In this document: positions 26,217-35,267 of the stretch, piece after piece
Position numbering within the stretch: position 1 is the stretch's first letter
Layout of the letters: every line of letters starts with the position of its first letter
Assembly: GCA_016592635.1 (NCBI GenBank)
Contig: AP023240.1
Coordinates: forward strand, 2,087,630-2,151,629
DNA length: 64,000 nt
Reading direction: 5' to 3'
From: Methyloprofundus sp.
GTDB lineage: Bacteria; Pseudomonadota; Gammaproteobacteria; Methylococcales; Methylomonadaceae
Notes under the pieces: model-generated
Seen by the model: the letters and a program-made list of their open reading frames with translations, nothing else
Databases searched by the model: none
Told to the model about the DNA's origin: nothing
Position numbers and translations under genes: made by a program

Positions 26217-28604
26217 ATGAAAACTAACAGTTCGCAAAACAAACAACTTTATTTTATCAATGCAGGTATCAATAAATTGCATGTAATTTGTCTGCTACTT
26301 TTTTTTCTGGTATTAACGGCTTGCGGTAAAACTTATATTCCTCATGCCGAGGAAAATTTTAGCGGTACTATTAAAAGTAGTATCAAAAGTTCTAGCCCTG
26401 ACTTTCAAAGTACACCAACAGCAAAACCATCAGCACCCAATATTATTTTAATCTTAGTGGATGACTTGGGGTATTCCGATATTGGTAGTTATGGTGGGGA
26501 AATCAAGACTCCCAGCCTCGATAAACTAGCAAAAGAAGGCATTCGTTATAGTCATTTCACTAGCAATGCGATTTGCTCTTCTACCCGGGCTTCTTTATTA
26601 ACAGGTTTGAACCATCACTCCGTCGGCACTGGCTGGCTAGCAGAGTGGGATTTTGGTTATCCAGGCTATCGTGGTGAGATGTCTAATAACGCCATGACTT
26701 TGGCAGAAATTTTAAAACAACAAGGTTATGCAACTTATATGGTGGGTAAATGGCATTTGACCAATGCTAAAAACCGTTCGCGGATCGGGCCTTTTGATTC
26801 ATGGCCACAAGGTCGAGGCTTTGAACGTTACTGGGGCTTTCTTGACGGTGAAGTCAGCCAATGGAAGCCGCACGCGTTAATCAGCGGCAATGAAATCCTG
26901 CCGGCAGAATACTATACCGATAAAGATGATTTCTATTTGCCTGACGTGTTGACCGACAAAGCCATTTCGATGATTGATGACTTGCGTAGCCACAATAGCG
27001 AAAAACCCTTCTTTCTTTATTATGCTACCGGTGCACCACATGCTCCGCACCATACTAAAGCAGTAGACCGACAAAAATACCTAGGCAAATACCAACAAGG
27101 CTGGGATAAAATCAGGCAACAACGTTTACAGCAGCAGAAAAAAATGGGCTTGGTTCCTGCAAGCACCCAATTAAGTGCATACGCTCCTGGTATTGAGTCT
27201 TGGGATAAACTCAGTACGGATCAACAAAAGATGTATGCGCGTTTACAAGAAAATTATGCTGCCTTTGTCGATAACATGGATCAAAATATAGGTCGCTTAC
27301 TGGAGCATTTAGAAAAAATTGGCGAAAAAGATAATACCCTTATTATTTTTCTTTCCGACAATGGTGGTAGCCGTGAGGTAGGTATAGAAGGCTCATCTAA
27401 TGCACTACGTTTCTTTCATAAAAGGCCATCAACCACTGCACAGAACTTAAAAGATTTTGAGCGTATTGGCGAAATCGAAACTCACCCGCATTACCCTTTG
27501 GGCTGGATGCAAGCCAGCAACACCCCATTTATTCATTCAAAACGTACCAGCTATGATGGTGGCACCCGTGTACCCATGATTATTTCTTGGCCTGACAAAA
27601 TAAAACAACCAGGTGTTCGCCACCAATTCCATCATGTTACTGACATTGCACCGACCATACTGGAAGTGCTTAACCTAACCCTCCCAAACAACTACCAAGG
27701 TAACCGCATCAAACCAATGGAAGGTGTGAGCTTACAATACACCTTTAACAATGCCGATGCGCCCGACCAGAAAACTGAGCAGTATTACGAAATTGAAGGC
27801 CATCGTGCTTATTATAAAGACGGCTGGAAGGCGATTAGTCATACCAAACCAGGAGAAAAAATAAGTGATAACCAATGGCAATTATTTAACTTAAAAGAGG
27901 ATTTTTCGGCCGCCAATAACTTAGCAAGTGTATACCCTGAGAAAATAAAAGAGTTGGATGCATCATGGTGGCAAGCTGCTGAGCAATTTAATGTCTTGCC
28001 CATTATTAACGTTCCTCTATTGGAGCGGCCTATGTACACAAAACTATGGCAAGACAATAACCGCACTGATTTTGCATATCAGGCAAATACCAATACCATT
28101 CAACGCTTTCAAGGGCCTATTTTACCAAATCATTCCTACGTTATTCGGGCAATCATTAACCGAGAAGATAGCTCGCAACAAGGCGTATTAGTCGCATTAG
28201 GAGACCTCTATTCTGGTTATTCTCTCTTTATTAAAGACAATAAGTTGTTTTACGAAATTAACATTGCCCACCAAGTAACGCAATTAATTGCCACACAAAC
28301 TGTTCCTGTAGGCAAAGATATTATTATCGAATACCATTTTGATAAAGTACCTTTAGCCCTTGCGGTTACTCAAGGCTTATTTACAGATGGCATGGATTTT
28401 GACAAACTTTCCGTTTTACGTGGCACGGGTTCATTATGGATAAACCATGAAAAAGTTGCCGAACAAGAATTAGAGTACCCTGTGTTTGCTGTTTGGGAAG
28501 GCTTGGATATAGGCAGAGATCGAATTACCCCTGTTTCACATGAGTATCAATCTCCTTTTGCCTTTAGCGGCACCCTGAAGTCTTTGTCTTATCACCTTGA
28601 CTAA
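26217..28604 (+). CDS. Lipoprotein arylsulfatase-like sulfatase
   Basis: 795 residues. The signal LLLFFLVLTACGK has a good lipobox with Cys36, so it is a membrane-anchored, periplasm-facing protein. The sulfatase fold starts NIILILVDDLGYSDIGSYGG with the calcium-binding Asp pair. The nucleophile motif is CSSTRASLLTG with Cys120 and Arg124, followed by VGKWHL and FLSDNGG, all typical. The normal core is CxPxR; here Ser stands in place of Pro, which may affect formylglycine conversion. About 200 extra residues at the C-terminus are beta-rich and unassigned. It stands between the glycan cluster and a TonB-dependent receptor, suggesting uptake or remodelling of sulfate esters. Confidence 0.88.
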   Translation: MKTNSSQNKQLYFINAGINKLHVICLLLFFLVLTACGKTYIPHAEENFSGTIKSSIKSSSPDFQSTPTAKPSAPNIILILVDDLGYSDIGSYGGEIKTPSLDKLAKEGIRYSHFTSNAICSSTRASLLTGLNHHSVGTGWLAEWDFGYPGYRGEMSNNAMTLAEILKQQGYATYMVGKWHLTNAKNRSRIGPFDSWPQGRGFERYWGFLDGEVSQWKPHALISGNEILPAEYYTDKDDFYLPDVLTDKAISMIDDLRSHNSEKPFFLYYATGAPHAPHHTKAVDRQKYLGKYQQGWDKIRQQRLQQQKKMGLVPASTQLSAYAPGIESWDKLSTDQQKMYARLQENYAAFVDNMDQNIGRLLEHLEKIGEKDNTLIIFLSDNGGSREVGIEGSSNALRFFHKRPSTTAQNLKDFERIGEIETHPHYPLGWMQASNTPFIHSKRTSYDGGTRVPMIISWPDKIKQPGVRHQFHHVTDIAPTILEVLNLTLPNNYQGNRIKPMEGVSLQYTFNNADAPDQKTEQYYEIEGHRAYYKDGWKAISHTKPGEKISDNQWQLFNLKEDFSAANNLASVYPEKIKELDASWWQAAEQFNVLPIINVPLLERPMYTKLWQDNNRTDFAYQANTNTIQRFQGPILPNHSYVIRAIINREDSSQQGVLVALGDLYSGYSLFIKDNKLFYEINIAHQVTQLIATQTVPVGKDIIIEYHFDKVPLALAVTQGLFTDGMDFDKLSVLRGTGSLWINHEKVAEQELEYPVFAVWEGLDIGRDRITPVSHEYQSPFAFSGTLKSLSYHLD

Positions 28605-28791
28605 AAGCATCTGGAAACAAATATTTTCTACTCACTCCGTTTTTGGCCTTGCTGGTAATAATAGATATTTATTGTAGTACCAATACAAAATTATATATTA
28701 GTTATTTATCATAATCTTATGCGTTTTTTATACTACACTATTTATACTAAAATATACCTGTTACCAAATATAGCCCTAACGATTAGTAGAA

Positions 28792-30717
28792 ATGAGCAAT
28801 AAGACTCGTACCAACCTAAAATTAATCATTAAAATGATACTCATTGTTGCTTCTACGCCGCTCATAGCAGAGCAAAGCATTGAAGCCAACCCTAGCTCAG
28901 AAATGGAAGAGCTGGAATCAGATGCAGAATTACTTGATGAGCTGCTAGATATTGTGGATGAAAGCACCGAAATAGCCACCCAAACACGTATGAATACCAA
29001 CTTTGTACCTGGTACTGTTACTGTATTGCAAGGTAAAGATATGGAAGCATTAGGTGCAACCACCGCGTGGGATGCACTTGCCTTAGTCCCTGGCATATTG
29101 CCTACAAAAGATCCGACTGGTGGTGCCTCAGTAATCGCACGGGGAGTAAACTTTCCTTTTAGTTCCGGCAACATTAAGATATTGGTTAATTCCTTATCTA
29201 TGACCCAAGAAAGTTCGGGTATTAATAGCTCCATTTTACAAATTCCTATTGAACAAATTCAACGTATCGAAGTTGTGCGTGGGCCTGGCGCCATTCTTTA
29301 TGGTGATAATGCCTTTATGGGTCTAGTCAATATTGTTACCTATAGTGATGAACAGCGACTTTTTGTACGTTATGAAAGCAAGGAAGCCATTAGTGGCGGA
29401 GCAATGGGGTCTTATAAAAATGAACAACACCAACTCAAAATACAAGGCAATGTTTACGGTTATGGCAATAATGATGCCGACTCTCCAAAAATAATTAACG
29501 CAGAAGAAGATCGACAATTTGGCGTTTTTTCACTTGCTTACCGTGATTTCTCTTTCCAATTTCAATCTTACCACCGTAATTACCAACCTAATAATCAAGA
29601 AATTGCAAAAGAAGGTAATGATATTTTTAGCGCACGCCAACTAATATCCATTACCCCTACACTCACTACTGAACTCAATTTTTCATATTTAATGAATGAC
29701 TTTAGGCGCGCCCATCAAGCCTACCAAGGTGAGAAAATGGAAGGCTCAATGGGTATCAACTGGACAGGCTGGGATAAGCACAATATGTGGCTGAAATTTA
29801 CCTATACGGGGGAGACAATTGATGATGCCTTTCTAAGACAAAGAGCTCAAAACCCGCCAGGCCGGCCACCGCAAAGACCTAGAGTTTTACATTTAGCTGA
29901 TGAAAAACGTAAATATTTGAGCTTAAGCCTGCAAGACCAATTCGATATAACAAATTATTTAGCCTTAACTGTTGGTTTACGCTATGACTATCGTGATGAT
30001 CTAGACAAACATATATTTACGCCTCGCATATCGGCTGTTTGGCGCATTACCGATGCCCATATTTTAAAAGCCCAATATGCCGAAGGTTTTAGAGTACCTA
30101 CATTTTTTGAACTCTATACTCAAGATGGACTGAACGAACTAAGCGAAGAAAGAATTGCCACGACCGAGGTCAGTTATATTTTTCACCAAACTGCACATAC
30201 GGGGAAAATCACTTTTTTTTACTCTCAACTTACAGACATGATTTTTCCAACGCAGGGTGATTTTAGCAACCGTAGCAAAGGCCAAAGTTGGGGAGTTGAA
30301 GTCGAGTGGGAACAACAGATAACAAAATCTTTAAACTGGCAAGCCAATTTCTCTTATGTTGATTCATGGGATACCCGTACTAGAGATAATAGCGAGCAAG
30401 AGGACCGAGCCGCTGCTAATTGGCTAAGTAATATTAGTATTTTCTACCGCCCTATTGAGCAAGTAACACTCGCAGCACATTGGAACTATACAGGGCCACG
30501 TCATAAATCGGATACTATCAACGTAGCAGCGCAAAATAAACTGGCACTAACCATCAGCACCTTTGACATTTTCACAAAAGGTTTGGGCTTTAAAATTGGT
30601 GTACAGAATGTGTTAGGAGATGATGAACAATATATTAATGTGGGTCAACAGAATTCTAATACCCTTGATTATGGCGATCATGCCATTGTTTGGACTCAAA
30701 TTTCTTATGCCTTATAA
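28792..30717 (+). CDS. TonB-dependent outer-membrane receptor
   Basis: 641 residues. A signal peptide ends near PLIAEQS, then comes an acidic stretch (ELESDAELLDELLDIVDEST). A plug domain with VTVLQGKDMEALGATTAWDA, RIEVVRGPGAILYGDNAFMG and VNIVTY is standard. The remainder is a 22-strand barrel ending in an aromatic-rich strand (VWTQISYAL). The clearly best frame starts at ATG 28792. The ligand is not evident. It lies 187 bp after the sulfatase on the same strand and could import a product of sulfatase action, but is not clearly in the same transcript. Confidence 0.9.
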   Translation: MSNKTRTNLKLIIKMILIVASTPLIAEQSIEANPSSEMEELESDAELLDELLDIVDESTEIATQTRMNTNFVPGTVTVLQGKDMEALGATTAWDALALVPGILPTKDPTGGASVIARGVNFPFSSGNIKILVNSLSMTQESSGINSSILQIPIEQIQRIEVVRGPGAILYGDNAFMGLVNIVTYSDEQRLFVRYESKEAISGGAMGSYKNEQHQLKIQGNVYGYGNNDADSPKIINAEEDRQFGVFSLAYRDFSFQFQSYHRNYQPNNQEIAKEGNDIFSARQLISITPTLTTELNFSYLMNDFRRAHQAYQGEKMEGSMGINWTGWDKHNMWLKFTYTGETIDDAFLRQRAQNPPGRPPQRPRVLHLADEKRKYLSLSLQDQFDITNYLALTVGLRYDYRDDLDKHIFTPRISAVWRITDAHILKAQYAEGFRVPTFFELYTQDGLNELSEERIATTEVSYIFHQTAHTGKITFFYSQLTDMIFPTQGDFSNRSKGQSWGVEVEWEQQITKSLNWQANFSYVDSWDTRTRDNSEQEDRAAANWLSNISIFYRPIEQVTLAAHWNYTGPRHKSDTINVAAQNKLALTISTFDIFTKGLGFKIGVQNVLGDDEQYINVGQQNSNTLDYGDHAIVWTQISYAL

Positions 30718-30730
30718 GAACAACCTGTAT

Positions 30731-30826
30731 TTAAGAAGGGACTATAGGGTGTGCTGAAGAACGAAGCGCATCTTGCAGTGATTGATGCACTTCCTATCGT
30801 TAGCACCCCCGATTTAAGCTCCTTAT
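30731..30826. repeat. Palindromic repeat, family A, degenerate copy
   Basis: CTATAGGGTGTGCTGAAGAA and ACGAAGCGCATC face GATGCACTTCC and GTTAGCACCCC. It shares its outline and flanks (TTAAG...CTCCTTA) with the perfect copy at 50741-50830. It lies 13 bp after the TonB receptor stop and may serve as a transcript 3' end. Confidence 0.7.
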
Positions 30827-30907
30827 GACAATAAAATAGTGCAGAACAAGCGATAAGAGTCTAATCCAAATTGAATTTAAAATACCGCCCCCCTACCCTA
30901 AACTAGC

Positions 30908-31525
30908 TTATTCATCCATTAAGTCTTGTTCGTCAATACAGCTTTTACGCGCCTCATGCAATGCCTTACGTTCAGCCATATGCGTCGTTATTTCTGCCTC
31001 TGAAATAACACCACTTGCATCTGCATCTAGTTTGGTAAATTTCTCAGTTGCTTGGATCTCTTTATAGCTAAAAAACTCATCAACTGAAATAAAACCGCTA
31101 ACATCCATATCAATCAAAGCAAAAACTTCTTCGGGCTCTAGGTGCTCTTTAAGTGTCAAACCAGTCGTTTCTTCAATACATGTTTTTAAAGCATCCATGT
31201 CAATATCAGAATCCAGCCCTCTATGCCCCCGAGCTGACCGTTTACTACTAAACTCTTCTAATGAAATCAGCTCATCCGCATCTTGATCTATTCTGCTAAA
31301 GTGCTTGTCAGTATGCTTAAGGCTGCGATTAATGAAATCTTCTACCGTCACCTCACCATTTCCATCAAAGTCCATTCTATTAAGGATAGCTCCTGCATCA
31401 GGTTGCCCACGATGCACACCTCTCCCACCATGTGACGGACGTGCCATTGCTTCTTGGCTAAACAATGCAACCAAACCAACGCTAATCGTTACAGAGAGTA
31501 TATTTTTTTTAAATGTTGTTTTCAT
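30908..31525 (-). CDS. Secreted four-EF-hand calcium-binding protein
   Basis: 205 residues. A signal peptide ends near EAMARPSHGG. Four EF-hand loops are visible at residues 52-63 (DFDGNGEVTVED), 80-91 (DQDADELISLEE), 139-150 (DMDVSGFISVDE) and 167-178 (DADASGVISEAE). Each keeps Asp at positions 1, 3 and 5 and an acid at 12. The second and fourth lack one glycine or ligand but look functional. One Cys pair (Cys116 and Cys195) may bridge. It is a periplasmic or extracellular protein, convergent with the TonB receptor. Its function is unknown. Confidence 0.85.
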   Translation of the reverse strand: MKTTFKKNILSVTISVGLVALFSQEAMARPSHGGRGVHRGQPDAGAILNRMDFDGNGEVTVEDFINRSLKHTDKHFSRIDQDADELISLEEFSSKRSARGHRGLDSDIDMDALKTCIEETTGLTLKEHLEPEEVFALIDMDVSGFISVDEFFSYKEIQATEKFTKLDADASGVISEAEITTHMAERKALHEARKSCIDEQDLMDE

Positions 31526-32041
31526 GATATTTCCTTTTCACTAAAATTTAAACATTGTATAAATATCTATTCATACAAATTAGCAAAAGCAAACAGCATG
31601 CCAATATGAACCAAGCGCAGTACTATAATCATAAAACATGTTATTTTACAGTTCATTAAGGTAAACATTAATACATCAGCAACTTTCTCTTGCTAGTATT
31701 TTGTAAAATCAAAAACGATACAAATAATAGTACCTTAAGCATAACTGAACCAGTATAGTACCTACCATTTATCTAACTTTTATCTTAATTCTCTATAATT
31801 ATTTAACTTTCTATAAGCATATCTATAAGATCATCATAAGAAATCTATAAGTACTAACTCAGCATTGCCTTATAGAATCTCTAGCATATAAAGACAAATA
31901 CCTGACTAGCAGCGTATATAAAGCGGCATACTCTAACATATTAGCTATATTTAATAAAAAGATAAGCAACACATACCAAAGTTGCTAAAATAATTCACAA
32001 TAAATCTTTTGTAAAAACCTCTAAAGTAACGAAGTAAATAT
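31526..32041. other. AT-rich divergent regulatory region
   Basis: 516 bp between the EF-hand gene and the acyltransferase gene. It is very AT-rich and contains the CTATAAG array at 31811-31851. No gene is seen. Confidence 0.6.
31811..31851. promoter_or_regulatory. Helically phased direct repeats of CTATAAG
   Basis: CTATAAG starts at 31811, 31823 and 31845, with TCATAAG at 31834, giving spacings of 12, 11 and 11 bases. Another CTATAA lies at 31793 and an inverted CTTATAG at 31869. Direct repeats one turn apart are the binding pattern of OmpR/PhoB-type regulators. The same TATAAGCATATC 12-mer recurs at 42523-42534. Confidence 0.6.
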
Positions 32042-33247
32042 ATGTATTCCACTTTACATAAACTGCTAAAACCCACTAAATCCCCCCTATTCCCCTTTAT
32101 TGACGGCTTGCGCGCAATATCCATCATATGGATTATTGCCATGCATACTCTCTGGATGTTTGGCTATTTCCTCGATAAACAGGCTTTTATTGAATTCAGT
32201 ACCCGTGCAGAATTAGGGCCTTTTTTTCAAGGTCATTTAGCGGTGGATATTTTTTTTGTGATGAGTGGTTTTTTAATCGGCTATTATCTATTTAGCGAAT
32301 ACCAGCAAAATCAAACGTTGCAACTGCAACGCTTTTACCTGCGTAGAGCCTTACGTTTATTACCCGCCTATTTTGCAGTCATGTTGCTAGTTGCAACGGC
32401 TGCCCCTATTAACCTGCATAATATTTGGGCAAATATTTTTTATATCAATAACTTCTTACCTGTTACTGAACAGTTTATGCCGTGGACTTGGTCACTAGCG
32501 ATCGAAGAGCAATTCTATATCTTGTTGCCTTGCTTGATATTAGTTATCGGGCGCAGCAAACACACATTATTAATATTAACCCTATTATTTTTACTATCGT
32601 TTATTATTCGTTTTGCAATCTCATATTACCATCAGCTACAACTGCCCTTAGCCTTACATGAAGTCATCGACCAGCAGCAGATGTTTCATTATTTTGATGT
32701 TATCTATGATAAGAGTTACAGCCGATATGGAGGCCTGATTGTTGGGGTTATTGTGGCATATTTGAGTGTGTATACGCAGGCAGTGACATTTTTAAAAACA
32801 CACCATATTATACGCCTTGGTTTGTGGTGGCTTAGCTTGTTATTATTGGCATTGTATATCAGTACCCCCATTAACGAGATCAAAGCTGATGTACTAGAAT
32901 CTGCCTTTATTATTGCACTGGTCAGAAATATTTTTTCTTTGGCAATTGGCTATAGTATTTTATACAGCCTCAGTGTTGAGCGGCAAAGTTGGCTCATAAA
33001 TTGTTTAAGTAGTCGCTTTTGGCATCCATTTGCCCAACTGTCTTACTCTGCTTATTTATTGCATTTAATGGTTATTAGCTTTTGTGCCCAATATTTATAC
33101 CCTGAAATGCATTTAAGTTTTATAGCCTTATTGGGCTTAATTTTACTAATGCTAGTGGTTACTTTTTGCACTGCACTGCTCATCTACCTTGGTATAGAAA
33201 AACCTATGATAGAACTAAGAAATAGACGTTTTTCGAGGTCTTCATAA
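32042..33247 (+). CDS. Acyltransferase 3 family (OafA-like) membrane protein
   Basis: 401 residues with about ten membrane helices. The family signature FPFIDGLRAISIIWIIAMHT includes the conserved Arg and His, followed by GHLAVDIFFVMSGFLIGYYL and FYLRRALRLLPAYF. The conserved WTWSLAIEEQFYILLP is also present. Such proteins O-acetylate (or otherwise acylate) sugars of lipopolysaccharide or exopolysaccharide across the inner membrane. It lacks the SGNH periplasmic extension of longer OafA types. It has its own upstream region with phased repeats and ends 18 bp from the convergent regulator gene. Confidence 0.9.
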   Translation: MYSTLHKLLKPTKSPLFPFIDGLRAISIIWIIAMHTLWMFGYFLDKQAFIEFSTRAELGPFFQGHLAVDIFFVMSGFLIGYYLFSEYQQNQTLQLQRFYLRRALRLLPAYFAVMLLVATAAPINLHNIWANIFYINNFLPVTEQFMPWTWSLAIEEQFYILLPCLILVIGRSKHTLLILTLLFLLSFIIRFAISYYHQLQLPLALHEVIDQQQMFHYFDVIYDKSYSRYGGLIVGVIVAYLSVYTQAVTFLKTHHIIRLGLWWLSLLLLALYISTPINEIKADVLESAFIIALVRNIFSLAIGYSILYSLSVERQSWLINCLSSRFWHPFAQLSYSAYLLHLMVISFCAQYLYPEMHLSFIALLGLILLMLVVTFCTALLIYLGIEKPMIELRNRRFSRSS

Positions 33248-33265
33248 AACCATGCAAGCGTCCCT

Positions 33266-34852
33266 TTAAGGCAAACAATAAAACGCCCAACGCCGTTCGC
33301 CTTCACGCTTTAATAACTTATTTTTATTCATCTTCTTCAGAATATAAGACGCTTGGTGATGGTTAATCGTCAATAACTTCTGGCATTCAATATTATTGAT
33401 TTTTTGACATTGCTGTAAATATTGCAAAATAACGTGCTCATTATCTTGCGCACTATTAGCAGGTATAGCTTCATTCGCTCTTGTTAGCGGCAAGTTGACA
33501 TTGACAGCACTAACTTCTTGAGGAGACACAGTCTCGGTAATGGTAATCAAATGCAAATGCCGCGCTTGAATTGGTTGACCATTACTACTGATTAAAGCAT
33601 GCTCAATAATATTTTTCAATTCACGAATATTACCTGGAAATGCGTAGTGTTGCAGTACTTGCAGAGCTTCGGTGCTAATAAACCCACGCGTAAAATTCAT
33701 TTCTTGCGCCAATAATTGCAAAAAATGCTCTACCAACATCGCAATATCTGCTTGCCGCTCTCTTAGAGCGGGTAAATGAATGGTATAGCCTGTCAAACGA
33801 TAATACAAATCACGGCGAAAGGATTTATCTTGAATGCGTTGTTCTAATTGGCTATTAGTCGCCGCAATCACCCGCACATCAACTTGCTTTTCAGTGGTCG
33901 CTCCCACACGCATAATTTTGCGATCTTCCAATGTACGCAGTAATTTGGTCTGTAACATTAAAGGTAGATCACCCAGTTCATCCAAGAATAAAGTCCCCCC
34001 ATGTGCCGCTTCAAAATAGCCTTTGCGTGCTTCTTGTGCTCCCGTAAAAGCCCCTTTAATATGCCCAAAAAAAGCCGAGTCCGCTAACTCTGTTGGAATA
34101 GCCGAACAATTAACGGTCACAAATGGTCCAGCTACCCGCGAGCTACCATAATGAATGGCTCGTGCCACCAATTCTTTACCCGTACCACTTTCACCTAAAA
34201 TAAGCACACTGGTTTTATCAAACTGCTGCAAGCGTCTTATTTGCTCGATAAGCTCTAAAAAACAAGGACTTTTGCCCACAAATGCATCTAACTTCCAACG
34301 TTTCGCTTCTTGACTGGTCAGGCTGGATAATTTTTGATCCGCATCCTGTAAAGCCACTTCCACCTGCTGGCGATGCTTGATTTCAGCATGTAATTTTTGA
34401 TTAAGTTCTTGTAATGCTTGATTCTGTTGCTGCAATGCCTGTTGCTGTACTTGCAAGGCAATTTGCGTCTGCACGCGCGCAGTCAGTTCGGCTGCATTAA
34501 AAGGTTTAGTGACATAATCCACCACACCAGCGGCAAAGCCCTTGATAATAGTATCAACATCGGTTGCTGCACTTAAAAATATAATGGGAATATTAGCCGT
34601 ACTGGTATCAGCCTTGAGTTGCTTACAGACCACAAAACCATCCATAACAGGCATCATAATATCCAAAAGAATTAAATCAGGCTGTTTGCTATTCGCTAAG
34701 GTCACACCCTTGCTGCCATCCGTTGCAAAAAATATTTCATAAGCATCACTCAACATATCAAATAACAATTCAATATTATTAGCAGAATCATCAATCAGTA
34801 AAATTTTTCTTTTACTGCTATTTGTCGTGGTAGTCATAAATATTTTAAACAA
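33266..34852 (-). CDS. REC-AAA+ sigma54-interacting response regulator with atypical C-terminus
   Basis: 528 residues. A receiver domain (residues 16-130) carries [11 protein letters not shown] with phospho-acceptor Asp64. A glutamine-rich coiled coil occupies about 130-178. The AAA+ module has Walker A GESGTGKE (220-227), the sigma54-contacting GAFTGA (267-272) and Walker B TLFLDE (287-292). The last 60 residues do not show a Fis-type helix-turn-helix. Instead they resemble a winged helix ([20 protein letters not shown], then [13 protein letters not shown]). It should activate sigma54 promoters in response to a kinase, maybe the nearby hybrid kinase. The start could also be Met6. Confidence 0.9.
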   Translation of the reverse strand: MFKIFMTTTTNSSKRKILLIDDSANNIELLFDMLSDAYEIFFATDGSKGVTLANSKQPDLILLDIMMPVMDGFVVCKQLKADTSTANIPIIFLSAATDVDTIIKGFAAGVVDYVTKPFNAAELTARVQTQIALQVQQQALQQQNQALQELNQKLHAEIKHRQQVEVALQDADQKLSSLTSQEAKRWKLDAFVGKSPCFLELIEQIRRLQQFDKTSVLILGESGTGKELVARAIHYGSSRVAGPFVTVNCSAIPTELADSAFFGHIKGAFTGAQEARKGYFEAAHGGTLFLDELGDLPLMLQTKLLRTLEDRKIMRVGATTEKQVDVRVIAATNSQLEQRIQDKSFRRDLYYRLTGYTIHLPALRERQADIAMLVEHFLQLLAQEMNFTRGFISTEALQVLQHYAFPGNIRELKNIIEHALISSNGQPIQARHLHLITITETVSPQEVSAVNVNLPLTRANEAIPANSAQDNEHVILQYLQQCQKINNIECQKLLTINHHQASYILKKMNKNKLLKREGERRWAFYCLP

Positions 34853-34924
34853 TGAATATGGTTAAATTCATAAGCAGATTATAAACGACTGGAAAAGCAA
34901 GGAAATATTGAAGGGCTTGAGTCT

Positions 34925-35031
34925 ATTTTCATCCCGTTCATAAAGTCCTGTCGGTGTAACGTACTGATTTTGCAGAAGGAAAACCTGATAAAATTGTTTT
35001 CATCCCGTTCATAAAGTCCGGTCGGTGTAAC
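34925..35031 (-). CRISPR. CRISPR-like mini-array: two 36-nt repeats, one 35-nt spacer
   Basis: Repeats lie at 34925-34960 and 34996-35031 and differ at two positions. The spacer is 34961-34995. Read on the minus strand the repeat begins GTTACACCGACC and ends ACGGGATGAAAAC, the shape of many repeats that start GTT and end GAAAC. The 34925 copy has a changed last base, as is usual at the trailer end. No cas gene lies in the window, so it is an orphan or a remnant. With only two copies a chance duplication is possible. Confidence 0.6.
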
Positions 35032-35037
35032 AGTACC

Positions 35038-35072
35038 CCTTTTTAGCCCTTGAATCTAAAGGGTTAAAAAGG
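35038..35072. repeat. Hairpin beside the mini-array
   Basis: CCTTTTTAGCCCTT pairs with AAGGGTTAAAAAGG (one G-T) around a 7-base loop. It adjoins the array on its presumed leader side. It could be a terminator that insulates the array or part of its leader. Confidence 0.6.
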
Positions 35073-35267
35073 TCATTTGCGGCACGATTTAATAATAGCA
35101 TAGCGGCAGAGCAATTTACAAGCTCAAATAGCTATTTTTCTTTTAAAATCAACGTACTGCAGCTTTTTTCCTGCAAAATTAAAAATCATCATACATTTCA
35201 GTGATTTATGAGCATTATCTAGTATTCACCTAAAAATTGGCTTTTTCTGCCGCACTACCTTAATAAT

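Larger units (their letters stand above)
34853..35267. other. Intergenic region with CRISPR-like mini-array and hairpin
   Basis: Contains the two-repeat array (34925-35031), the hairpin at 35038-35072 and one copy of the IS target duplication (35259-35267). No gene is seen. Confidence 0.6.
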
